A DNA stretch of 64,000 nt, from contig JAZNYK010000013.1 of NCBI GenBank assembly GCA_045594425.1, positions 124,001-188,000 of the forward strand. Reading direction: 5' to 3'. The number at the start of each line of letters is the position of its first letter. The stretch's first letter is position 1. A program made the position numbers and the translations under genes. The notes under the pieces were generated by a model. That model saw nothing but the letters and a program-made list of their open reading frames with translations, made no database searches and was not told where the DNA came from. Below are positions 9,489 through 16,196 of this stretch, piece by piece. The stretch is from RGIG1681 sp045594425 (GTDB lineage Bacteria > Bacillota > Clostridia > Christensenellales > UBA1242).

Positions 9489-9998
9489 TGTTTTAAATGC
9501 TCCAAACTTTAATAACAAGTTGCAGTATATCGCTGAAATAAGTCCGCTTATGGTGTTAAATAAAATGTCAGAAAGTTCGGTGTTTCGGTGAATTGGAAGC
9601 ACCCATTGATATATTTCAATAAAAAGGCTTATTGAAAGTGCGAGCAAAATAGTTTTAATAAACTTGTGTTTTTCACAAAAAGTATAAACCAAATATCCCA
9701 CAGGGAAAAGCAAAAACAAGTTAATCAAAGCATTGGTTTTTGAAAAACTGAACCATAAAAAATAAAGCGAAAACCAGTTACCTGAAAAATTGAAAGAAAT
9801 ATTTAATGTGTTGTTTTTTAAACTGACCTTTCCAGCGGTTCCAACAAACAGCAAAAACAAATATATAACAAACAAAATAGAAAGGCTCCATTTGAGCGTC
9901 CTTGGTTTGTGCTTTAATGCAAACACGAGTGTTGTTGGCAAAATTAGCATAAAAAACACAACAAGAGTTAATGCAAAATAAAGATTTATAGTCATCAT
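9471..9998 (-). CDS. VanZ-like membrane protein
   Basis: A 175-aa protein with four to five hydrophobic segments. The C-terminal half carries the VanZ-family pattern: NLFLLFPVGYLVY, then SLFIEIYQW and ELSDILFNTISGLI. VanZ-like proteins are common in Gram-positive genomes, and most are not connected with glycopeptide resistance; the role is unknown. Three in-frame starts exist: GTG 10004, ATG 9998 and ATG 9995. AGGTG lies immediately upstream, so 9998 or 9995 gives usable spacing. A possible promoter -10 (TATAAT, 10018-10013, minus strand) lies upstream. Confidence 0.8.
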   Translation of the reverse strand: MMTINLYFALTLVVFFMLILPTTLVFALKHKPRTLKWSLSILFVIYLFLLFVGTAGKVSLKNNTLNISFNFSGNWFSLYFLWFSFSKTNALINLFLLFPVGYLVYTFCEKHKFIKTILLALSISLFIEIYQWVLPIHRNTELSDILFNTISGLISAIYCNLLLKFGAFKTNKKHG

Positions 9999-10094
9999 GT
10001 TCACCTGTATTTATTATACACAAAATTGCAATATTGGGTAAATTTTATTCTGCAATTTTTTTATATTATGCTAAAATGTTTTTGGAGGATACTT

Positions 10095-10346
10095 ATGGAA
10101 GAAATTAAAGCAGGTGTATATAAACATTTTAAAGGACGTTTCAGCAACGTTATTGGTGTTGCAAAACATTCAGACAGAGAAGAAATGTTGGTTATTTATA
10201 AAGGGCTTAACGATGGTGGGCTTTATGCTAGACCAGTTGAATCATTTTTAGATATTGTTGATGACAAACAAGGAAACAAGGTTCCAAGATTTGCTCCAGC
10301 AACAGAAACGGAACTTGAACAACTCAAAAAAGACGGTCTTATTTAA
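10095..10346 (+). CDS. DUF1653 protein (first of two)
   Basis: An 83-aa soluble protein. The opening GVYKHFKGRFSNVIGVAKHS, followed by EMLVIYKGL and YARPVESFLDIV, matches the DUF1653 pattern, a small beta-rich family of unknown function. The ATG is chosen because GGAGG lies 7 nt upstream; an in-frame extension to 10026 has no SD and would run through the promoter area. A second, divergent copy follows 94 nt later. Confidence 0.85.
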   Translation: MEEIKAGVYKHFKGRFSNVIGVAKHSDREEMLVIYKGLNDGGLYARPVESFLDIVDDKQGNKVPRFAPATETELEQLKKDGLI

Positions 10347-10440
10347 ATTTTGAAAATTTTAGTTATTAATTTATAAAAAACTATTCCATAATTAAAAATA
10401 TTGTGTTAAAATATTTATAATATGTGGGGAGGGAGTTTTT

Positions 10441-10803
10441 ATGGAAAATGTAAGAGGATATAGCGATTATAAAGTGTTGCCAGGTATCTACAAATCACCA
10501 AACGGTAGATATGTTGATGTTTTTTGTGTGGCTTGGGATACTTCAAGAGATGGAAAAAAAGTGGTTGTTTACACAGGTCTTGAAGACAAGATTCAATATG
10601 CAAGTGATTTTAAGTGGTTTGATTTAAGCACTCAAAAATCACCAAGACAACAAAGATTTGTTGAAGCAACAAAAGAAGAAATTGATGAACTTGTTGCACA
10701 AAATATGGTAACAAAACAAATGTTATCTGACATTGCTTATAGACGTGCTGCAAAAAAATACACTGGCAGAACTGATGAATATCAACCACAAAGAGTTCAA
10801 TAA
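10441..10803 (+). CDS. DUF1653-like protein (second, divergent)
   Basis: A 120-aa protein. Residues 12-80 follow the DUF1653 plan (LPGIYKSPNGRYVDVFCVA, then KVVVYTGLE, then DFKWFDL), but the conserved HFKG and HS positions are changed. It has an extra charged C-terminal extension of about 40 residues ending in a short Arg/Lys-rich tail. A strong G-rich SD (GGGGAGGGAG) lies 5-6 nt before the ATG. A TATAAT at 10416-10421 may be its own -10 box. It is probably a diverged duplicate of the gene just upstream; the function is unknown. Confidence 0.75.
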   Translation: MENVRGYSDYKVLPGIYKSPNGRYVDVFCVAWDTSRDGKKVVVYTGLEDKIQYASDFKWFDLSTQKSPRQQRFVEATKEEIDELVAQNMVTKQMLSDIAYRRAAKKYTGRTDEYQPQRVQ

Positions 10804-10814
10804 TTAGCAAAAAT

Positions 10815-10842
10815 AAAAAACACGGAAGTTCCGTGTTTTTTT
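10815..10842. terminator. Bidirectional terminator
   Basis: AAAACACGGAA/TTCCGTGTTTT near-perfect stem flanked by A and T runs, between the convergent DUF1653-like gene and the 465-aa gene. Confidence 0.85.
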
Positions 10843-10853
10843 GTTTTAAAAAT

Positions 10854-12251
10854 TTATTGCAATGAACTTGAGTTTGTAAGTGCAACATAGTTTGCAACAT
10901 CTTCTTTGTTTTGTGCCTTAATTTTTTTGTCAAGAATTGATTTCTTATCTTCATCTTTTTCAGGGTCACCATTAAGCACAATGTCTGCACCCTTTTCAAG
11001 ACCAGCATCAAGTTCTTTTTGTTTAACCATTTCTTTAATAAGGTCAGCAATTTCTCTGCGGGCAACGTTTTTAAAGTTGATTCTTTCGTCATCTGCAAGC
11101 AGATTTTCATAAGATGCATTATATTCTTTTGGTAATGCACCAACTGTTCTTGCTTGAGCCCTCCAGTGATTGTAATAAATTGAAGCACATTTTTCAAGGT
11201 CTTCAAAGGTGAGTTCACTTTTTCCTTTTAAAATAGGTGCGACTTCAGATTTGAAAGTTGCTTTAAAGTTTGCATATCTAGCAAAATCTGTTTTGTTTTG
11301 TTGTTCAAGCAAATCTTTAATGCTTATAAGTTTTTCAAGATATGCTGGGTTTAGTCCAGATGCAATTGATTTATCCTTAAAGAGTTCTTCAATTGCTCTA
11401 ACAACAATCGATCTGTTTAATGCCAAAATGTTTGGTTGGAAGGTTAGTTCTTTTGAAATAGAAACAATTTGAGCACGGTCTTTGTCTTTTTCATTGTTTG
11501 TTTCTGACTTAACCAAAAGATGTTCATAAGGGAATAATAATCTAACGTCAGCCCAACTATGTTCACGTTCCATCCATTCAATGTGAACGTCATGAGCCAT
11601 GTTTTCAAAAACTTCAAAAATTTGTTCTTTTGTGCCCTCAAGTTCGCCATTTTCAACACATTTTTTTACAAGGCAAAGTGCAAATTTTGCAGCATCGAGG
11701 TTAGCATCTTGCCATTTTTTTGTTAATGCTTCAAATGGAACTCTGATAAGGTCAAATTGAACTTCTTCAACTATTTCAGTTATTTCTTTTTTTGAACCAT
11801 CTGGTTGTTCTTCCTCTCTTTTAACTTCAACAGGAACTATTCTAAACAACTTTTTTGGGTTTTCTTTTTTTGGTGCGTTTGGGTCAATTCCATAATGCTT
11901 AAAAATTAAATTGTTTTGTTCTTCTTCGCTTAAGTGAGGATATTGTTTTTTTATAACAGGCAAAAATAGTTTTTGGTATGTTTCAAATAAATTATTTTCA
12001 TCAATGTTTTCAAACTCTTTTCTATGAGCAAGCACAATTTCTGTAAATTTTTTATCTTTAACTGCTCTAAAGTGTTGATAGTCTGGACCTTTTTCGTTAA
12101 TAAGGTTTTGTTTCCAGTCCTCATGAAGACACTTACTGGTGTTTTCTGAAAGTTTTAATAATTTGTCACCTTCTGGAGAGTTGAACATTGCAAGCATTTG
12201 TTCATGATTTAAATATTTTGCTAGGTGTTCAAAAAATAGTGTATTTTTCAT
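10854..12251 (-). CDS. Hypothetical 465-aa soluble protein
   Basis: I do not recognise this protein. It is highly charged and probably all-helical, with no signal peptide and no membrane segment. A hinge-like stretch near residues 125-165 is rich in Lys/Pro/Glu (DPNAPKKENPKK, then a run of acidic and basic residues). The C-terminal 60 residues are also strongly charged. The ATG at 12249-12251 is preceded by AAAGGAG at 7 nt, so expression is credible. It is transcribed alone, divergently from the tyrS leader. Confidence 0.7.
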   Translation of the reverse strand: MKNTLFFEHLAKYLNHEQMLAMFNSPEGDKLLKLSENTSKCLHEDWKQNLINEKGPDYQHFRAVKDKKFTEIVLAHRKEFENIDENNLFETYQKLFLPVIKKQYPHLSEEEQNNLIFKHYGIDPNAPKKENPKKLFRIVPVEVKREEEQPDGSKKEITEIVEEVQFDLIRVPFEALTKKWQDANLDAAKFALCLVKKCVENGELEGTKEQIFEVFENMAHDVHIEWMEREHSWADVRLLFPYEHLLVKSETNNEKDKDRAQIVSISKELTFQPNILALNRSIVVRAIEELFKDKSIASGLNPAYLEKLISIKDLLEQQNKTDFARYANFKATFKSEVAPILKGKSELTFEDLEKCASIYYNHWRAQARTVGALPKEYNASYENLLADDERINFKNVARREIADLIKEMVKQKELDAGLEKGADIVLNGDPEKDEDKKSILDKKIKAQNKEDVANYVALTNSSSLQ

Positions 12252-12395
12252 AAAATGCTCCTTTTGTTGTTTTTATTATAGGATAGTTTAAATTTCAAAA
12301 CAAACAATATTTTAAGAAAGTTTAAAAAACATCTGAATAAATCAAAATTTTTGTGCAATTTGAAAACTTTTTTAAAAAACTTTATAAAATAAATA

Positions 12396-12423
12396 TTGAC
12401 ATATATTGTTTTGGTGGTATTAT
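12396..12423 (+). promoter_or_regulatory. Sigma-A promoter of the tyrS leader
   Basis: A consensus TTGACA (12396-12401), a 16-nt spacer and TATTAT (12418-12423). The expected start point is near 12430, which leaves a leader of about 300 nt before tyrS. Confidence 0.8.
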
Positions 12424-12451
12424 AGATGTAATAACACAAAAGGAAAGGCAT

Positions 12452-12499
12452 ATGAAAATTGTTAATTTTTCAGTTTCATATTACTACTACTGCATATAA
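12452..12499 (+). CDS. Tyr-rich leader peptide (15 codons) for tyrS attenuation
   Basis: An ATG with a good SD (AGGAAAGG, 12441-12448) opens a 15-codon frame reading MKIVNFSVSYYYYCI, then TAA. Codons 10-13 (12479-12490) are four consecutive Tyr codons (TAT TAC TAC TAC). The last Tyr codon and the stop lie inside the first arm of an RNA hairpin. This is the design of a trp/his-type leader peptide: ribosomes short of charged tRNA-Tyr would stall on the Tyr run. The downstream gene is tyrosyl-tRNA synthetase, which makes the fit unusually specific. Confidence 0.85.
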   Translation: MKIVNFSVSYYYYCI

Positions 12500-12580
12500 G
12501 GCTATATGTAGTGTTTTGTGATGAATAAAAAAAACAAACCTGTCATATAGCAAAAATTGCTTGTGGCAGGTTTTTATTTT
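12488..12580 (+). promoter_or_regulatory. Ribosome-mediated transcription attenuator of tyrS
   Basis: Four segments are visible. Segment 1 (12488-12498) pairs with segment 2 (12503-12513) in an 11-bp hairpin with an AGGC loop. Segment 2 in the form GCTATATG (12501-12508) is also perfectly complementary over 8 nt to segment 3 CATATAGC (12544-12551). Segment 3 in turn forms the 5' arm of the terminator with segment 4 (12557-12573). The 2:3 pairing therefore excludes the terminator. A ribosome stalled on the Tyr codons would cover segment 1 and free segment 2. A ribosome reaching the stop codon would cover 1 and 2 and allow termination. Confidence 0.8.
12536..12580 (+). terminator. Attenuator terminator (segments 3:4) before tyrS
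   Basis: AAACCTG (12536-12542) pairs with CAGGTTT (12567-12573). The stem continues inward through G-U pairs and one bulge to GCAA/TTGC around an AAA loop, and is followed by TTTTTATTTT. Confidence 0.85.
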
Positions 12581-12630
12581 GTATCCATAAGCAAATTTGT
12601 TCGGCAAACCTTTGTTTTTTGGAGGAAATT

Positions 12631-12687
12631 ATGATAAAATCGTTGTTAGTTACAAAAACTTATGCCCTGTTGGGGCAAGTTTGTTAG
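12631..12687 (+). CDS. Second short upstream ORF (18 codons) before tyrS
   Basis: GGAGGAAATT followed directly by ATG opens MIKSLLVTKTYALLGQVC, then TAG. The SD is stronger than that of tyrS itself. Its 3' half lies in a GCCC/GGGC hairpin (12664-12676), whose lower stem extends through AAACT/AGTTT and is followed by a T-rich stretch. It holds one Tyr codon. It sits between the attenuator terminator and tyrS (starting 42 nt before tyrS) and may be a translated regulatory uORF. No function is shown. Confidence 0.45.
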   Translation: MIKSLLVTKTYALLGQVC

Positions 12688-12729
12688 TTTTATTATCAAT
12701 CAAAAATAAATTATAAGGAAAAATATATT

Positions 12730-13977
12730 ATGACAAAAGTAGACACAAATTTATACAACGAACTTAAAGAACGTGGATTGTTATATCAATGCACAGATGA
12801 AGAAGCATTAAAAAAAGCATTAGAAAGTGGTGAACCTATCACTTTGTATGAAGGAACTGACCCAACAGCAGACAGTTTGCATATTGGTCACTGTGTGCCT
12901 TATACAATCTTGAGAAGATTTCAAAAAGCAGGTCATAAAGTTTTGGTTTTAATGGGTGGTGCAACTGCTAGCATTGGTGATCCATCTGGCAAGTCTGAAA
13001 TGAGAAAAATGCTCTCATATGAAGAAGTTCAAAACAATATCGAAAAAATCAAGAAGACACTTTCTATTTTCTTGGATTTTGAAGGTGAAAACCCAGCAAC
13101 TATTGTTAACAATGCAGACTGGTTCAAAAATCTTAACTACATTGATTTTATGAGAGAAATTGGTGTTCACTTTAACATCAACAAAATGCTTTCAAATGAC
13201 ATTTATTCAAACCGTATTAAAGAAGGTGGTTTGACACTTTTTGAACTTGGCTATATGCCTATGCAAGCATATGATTTTGTTCATCTTAACAAAGAATATG
13301 GATGCACTCTTCAATATGGTGGTGCCGACCAATGGGGAAATATTGCTGCAGGCACAGAACTTCAAAGAAAACTCAATTTTGTTAATGGCACAAACATCAA
13401 CTTGATTGGTGCAACAAACCCACTTCTTTTAACTCCAGAAGGCAAAAAGATGGGCAAGACTGAAAGAGGTGCAATTTGGCTTGATACAGACAAGATTTCT
13501 GCTTATGATTTCTATCAAGGAATTTATCAAACACCAGATGCTTGTGTTAGAATGATGTTTGCTCTTTTCACAGATGTTCCAATGGCTGAAATTGATGCTA
13601 TGATTGCTGAAAACATTGTTACAGCAAAAAAACGTCTTTGCTATGAAATCACAAAGTTTGTTCGTGGTGAACAAGATGCTATCACTGCACAAAAGATGAG
13701 TGAAAATCTTTTCACTGATGGTGGAAATGATGCTCCTGAATTTGAAATAAGCAAAGCAGATGCAGATGCTGGTGTTGGTCTTTTGGACCTTCTTGTGGCA
13801 ACAAAACTTTGTTCAAGCAAGGGTGAAGCAAGAAAAATGATTGAAGGTGGCGGAATTTCAGTTAAAGGTGAAAAAGTTTCTGACACAACACTTTATTTAA
13901 AAACTACTGATTTTGATGACGGTTCAATTCTTCTAAAAAAAGGCAAAAAGTCTTTTGTTAAAGTTGTTATAAAATAA
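12730..13977 (+). CDS. tyrS: Tyrosyl-tRNA synthetase
   Basis: A 415-aa class I aminoacyl-tRNA synthetase that joins tyrosine to tRNA-Tyr. The Rossmann catalytic domain has the HIGH signature at residues 51-54 and KMGKT near residues 236-240. The Tyr-pocket motif GYMPMQAYDF and GGADQWGNI lie between. The C-terminal 65 residues form an S4-like RNA-binding domain (KLCSSKGEARKMIEGGGISV). The AAGGAA SD is about 10 nt upstream. Expression appears to be governed by the leader peptide and attenuator described upstream; no T-box sequence is seen. Confidence 0.97.
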   Translation: MTKVDTNLYNELKERGLLYQCTDEEALKKALESGEPITLYEGTDPTADSLHIGHCVPYTILRRFQKAGHKVLVLMGGATASIGDPSGKSEMRKMLSYEEVQNNIEKIKKTLSIFLDFEGENPATIVNNADWFKNLNYIDFMREIGVHFNINKMLSNDIYSNRIKEGGLTLFELGYMPMQAYDFVHLNKEYGCTLQYGGADQWGNIAAGTELQRKLNFVNGTNINLIGATNPLLLTPEGKKMGKTERGAIWLDTDKISAYDFYQGIYQTPDACVRMMFALFTDVPMAEIDAMIAENIVTAKKRLCYEITKFVRGEQDAITAQKMSENLFTDGGNDAPEFEISKADADAGVGLLDLLVATKLCSSKGEARKMIEGGGISVKGEKVSDTTLYLKTTDFDDGSILLKKGKKSFVKVVIK

Positions 13978-13979
13978 AG

Positions 13980-14006
13980 CAAGACCACGTTTGTGGTCTT
14001 TTTTGT
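13980..14006 (+). terminator. Terminator after tyrS
   Basis: AAGACCAC/GTGGTCTT perfect 8-bp stem with a GTTT loop and a T run. Confidence 0.85.
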
Positions 14007-14032
14007 TGCAAGTAAAAAATTTTTGATTGCTA

Positions 14033-14061
14033 TTGAAATGAGAAAGGTTATTTGATAAAAT
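14033..14061 (+). promoter_or_regulatory. Promoter of the 319-aa gene
   Basis: TTGAAA (14033-14038), a 17-nt spacer, then TAAAAT (14056-14061). Confidence 0.6.
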
Positions 14062-14095
14062 AAAGATGTTAAGATAACGTTTTGGGGAGTGTGTT

Positions 14096-15055
14096 ATGTT
14101 GACGATTAGTGAAGCAAAAAAAATTCCGTATAGTCAAGTTGACAGTGAAACGGAAGCATATTTATATGATATGTTCAGAAGATATGTTGTTAGAAAGCAA
14201 ATTGCAGATAACAACAATATGTTAAAGAGTGTGTTTGCAAAAAAGTTACGCACATCAAATCCACGAGATTTTTCAAACTGTTATAATCATTTTAACAGTG
14301 CATTTGTTAATGCAAATTTGATTGGGCAATTGTCTTATGATGAAGCAAGCACAGATTTTTTAAGAAGTCTTTCAGAAGACGAGTTTAACAGACATTTGAA
14401 CTCGCCACATAATTCATTTGAAAGAAAAATTGCTTTGATTTGTTATTCTGGCAGAGCAAGTGAAAGAATTGCAAATCGTGCAGAATTTTCGGTTATGGTG
14501 GCTTATGCAAATATGCAACAAAAAGTGATGGAATATGTTAAAAAGTTTCCACAAAAATCATTAACACAAATTATTAGCATTGCAGCCGAAGAGGTTAGAA
14601 CAGAACACAAAACAACCACTGGAATAAAAATAAATGACACTTCTGTTGCTGAAAAGCGAACAGATTATAAAAGTTTAGCAAAAAAAGCAGCACCTGTTTG
14701 GCAATCGATGCTAGCAAGTTTTTTAGTTGATTTAGATGCTGGTGGAAGTTTGGATGTTGAAAGTTTTATGCGACAATATTTTATTTTTACAAAGGCAGAT
14801 AAACAACCATTTGATGAAATGTGTGAAGAAGCAAAATCAAGGGCAGATGTTTCATTAAAAAAGGAACAAGGTTCTGCAACCGCAAGAAAAATAAGATTTA
14901 ATTCATATTATGATGTGTCAGATTATGACGAAGTTTTTTCACCGGGCTATGCAACTGAAGTTTATAATGATGAATTGAAAATAGAGGCAAAAAAGATATT
15001 TAACAAATATATTGAAGATTTAAATTTCACCCCAAAAGAAAAGGGTAAACAATAA
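14096..15055 (+). CDS. Hypothetical 319-aa soluble protein
   Basis: I do not recognise this protein. It is a mostly helical, Lys/Glu-rich soluble protein without signal peptide, membrane helix or metal-binding cysteine cluster. It has its own promoter, a GGGGAG SD about 6 nt before the ATG, and a terminator, so it is a single-gene unit. Its position between tyrS and a YwaF-like gene gives no functional clue. Confidence 0.7.
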   Translation: MLTISEAKKIPYSQVDSETEAYLYDMFRRYVVRKQIADNNNMLKSVFAKKLRTSNPRDFSNCYNHFNSAFVNANLIGQLSYDEASTDFLRSLSEDEFNRHLNSPHNSFERKIALICYSGRASERIANRAEFSVMVAYANMQQKVMEYVKKFPQKSLTQIISIAAEEVRTEHKTTTGIKINDTSVAEKRTDYKSLAKKAAPVWQSMLASFLVDLDAGGSLDVESFMRQYFIFTKADKQPFDEMCEEAKSRADVSLKKEQGSATARKIRFNSYYDVSDYDEVFSPGYATEVYNDELKIEAKKIFNKYIEDLNFTPKEKGKQ

Positions 15056-15061
15056 AACAAA

Positions 15062-15098
15062 AAAGGCTTAAATCTAGATTGATTTAAGTCTTTTTATT
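15062..15098. terminator. Bidirectional terminator
   Basis: AGGCTTAAATC/GATTTAAGTCT stem (11 bp with one G-U) and flanking A/T runs, between convergent genes. Confidence 0.8.
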
Positions 15099-15104
15099 AG
15101 TAAT

Positions 15105-16013
15105 TTATTCCTTGTTTTCAGGAGTTTGTTGTTTTTCTATCCTTTTTTGCTTATATTCTTTAATTTTTTCATTAGTTTTGTTCCAAGCAAATTTTACATC
15201 TTGTGCAAATTTTTTGTGGTCAAAAATCATAGATAACGCAAATGATAGTGGAACAACCAAAATAAAGCATGGGAATATCAGCCAGAACCAAGGCCAATAT
15301 TTTTCTTGACCAGCGTATGGACCTACTGGAATTTTTGTAAAGAAGTCTGGACAGAAGATTGCAAGAAATTCGCCAATTGCATCGCCGTCTGGACCCCATA
15401 TATATGAAGAGTTTTTATAGTTAATGTCAAACATATCATCATCACGAAGTGGAATGTAGCCAAGTTCACTTTGAAATAGTTGATTGAGCATGATAAATAG
15501 CATAACCAAAAGCAGTCCAATTGGAACGCACCAAACACGTTTGTATGAAAGAGTGTGATGTTTAAATAGAACCATCAAAAGAGGCACAGCCATAACCATC
15601 CAGTGGTGATAATAGAACCTTAAAATATCTAATGTTTCACCGAGTTGGTTTGATTTTGCGAGCGGTTCTTGTGGGTAGAACAATGCAATAAGTCCGCTTA
15701 TCACGCCGATATAAAACATATAGTCTTTCACATATTTGTTTTTAATAAAAAACAGAAATGGAAAAAGTGCAATGTTTGCAGCACAAATGTTTACAAACCA
15801 CGCATCACGAAGCATTCTTGCTTCATCAACAGAATAAGGTGGAATGTATACTTTTAAAAAGTGCAATAAAAGTCCAACTGCTAAAAGTGAAAATAAAACA
15901 ATCTTTTGAGTTTTTGTTGACCTGTGTCTTAACAAAAAATATAGACCAACAACTAAACCGGCTGAAAGCAATAGCCAAAAGAAATACCAGCCATTAAACA
16001 TTTCAATAACCAT
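15105..16013 (-). CDS. YwaF-like (TIGR02206-type) integral membrane protein
   Basis: A 302-aa protein with about seven to eight hydrophobic segments and a basic cytoplasmic tail (KEYKQKRIEKQQ). The spacing of helices and the conserved patches (ICAANIALFPFLFF, RFYYHHWMVMAVPLLM) resemble the YwaF/TIGR02206 membrane family, whose role is not established. The ATG at 16011-16013 follows AGAAGG. A helix near the C-terminus is followed by a charged tail, consistent with plasma-membrane residence. The family assignment is by pattern only. Confidence 0.65.
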   Translation of the reverse strand: MVIEMFNGWYFFWLLLSAGLVVGLYFLLRHRSTKTQKIVLFSLLAVGLLLHFLKVYIPPYSVDEARMLRDAWFVNICAANIALFPFLFFIKNKYVKDYMFYIGVISGLIALFYPQEPLAKSNQLGETLDILRFYYHHWMVMAVPLLMVLFKHHTLSYKRVWCVPIGLLLVMLFIMLNQLFQSELGYIPLRDDDMFDINYKNSSYIWGPDGDAIGEFLAIFCPDFFTKIPVGPYAGQEKYWPWFWLIFPCFILVVPLSFALSMIFDHKKFAQDVKFAWNKTNEKIKEYKQKRIEKQQTPENKE

Positions 16014-16170
16014 AAAATTTGCCTTCTTTTGAATATTAGTATCTAATAAAACTTATTATTTTATACCTATATACATTATATACTTGAAAAAAGAAATGTG
16101 TCAAACTACTTAAAATAGCCATAATATATCGATTATTTATATTCAACATTAATGAAATTTTTTGATAATA

Positions 16171-16196
16171 AAAAAGAGTGGAATTTCCACTCTTTA
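16171..16196 (-). terminator. Terminator after glgB
   Basis: AAAGAGTGG/CCACTCTTT perfect stem with a 5-nt loop, just past the minus-strand stop. Confidence 0.85.

Noticed and set aside
9471..9998. Glycopeptide resistance determinant (vanZ)
   Set aside because: Only the VanZ-like fold is visible, with no other van genes nearby; such membrane proteins are common and mostly not resistance factors.
12252..12729. T-box riboswitch upstream of tyrS
   Set aside because: I looked for the conserved T-box sequence (GGTGGTACCGCG-like) and specifier-loop layout and found neither; the leader is explained better by the Tyr-rich leader peptide and its hairpins.
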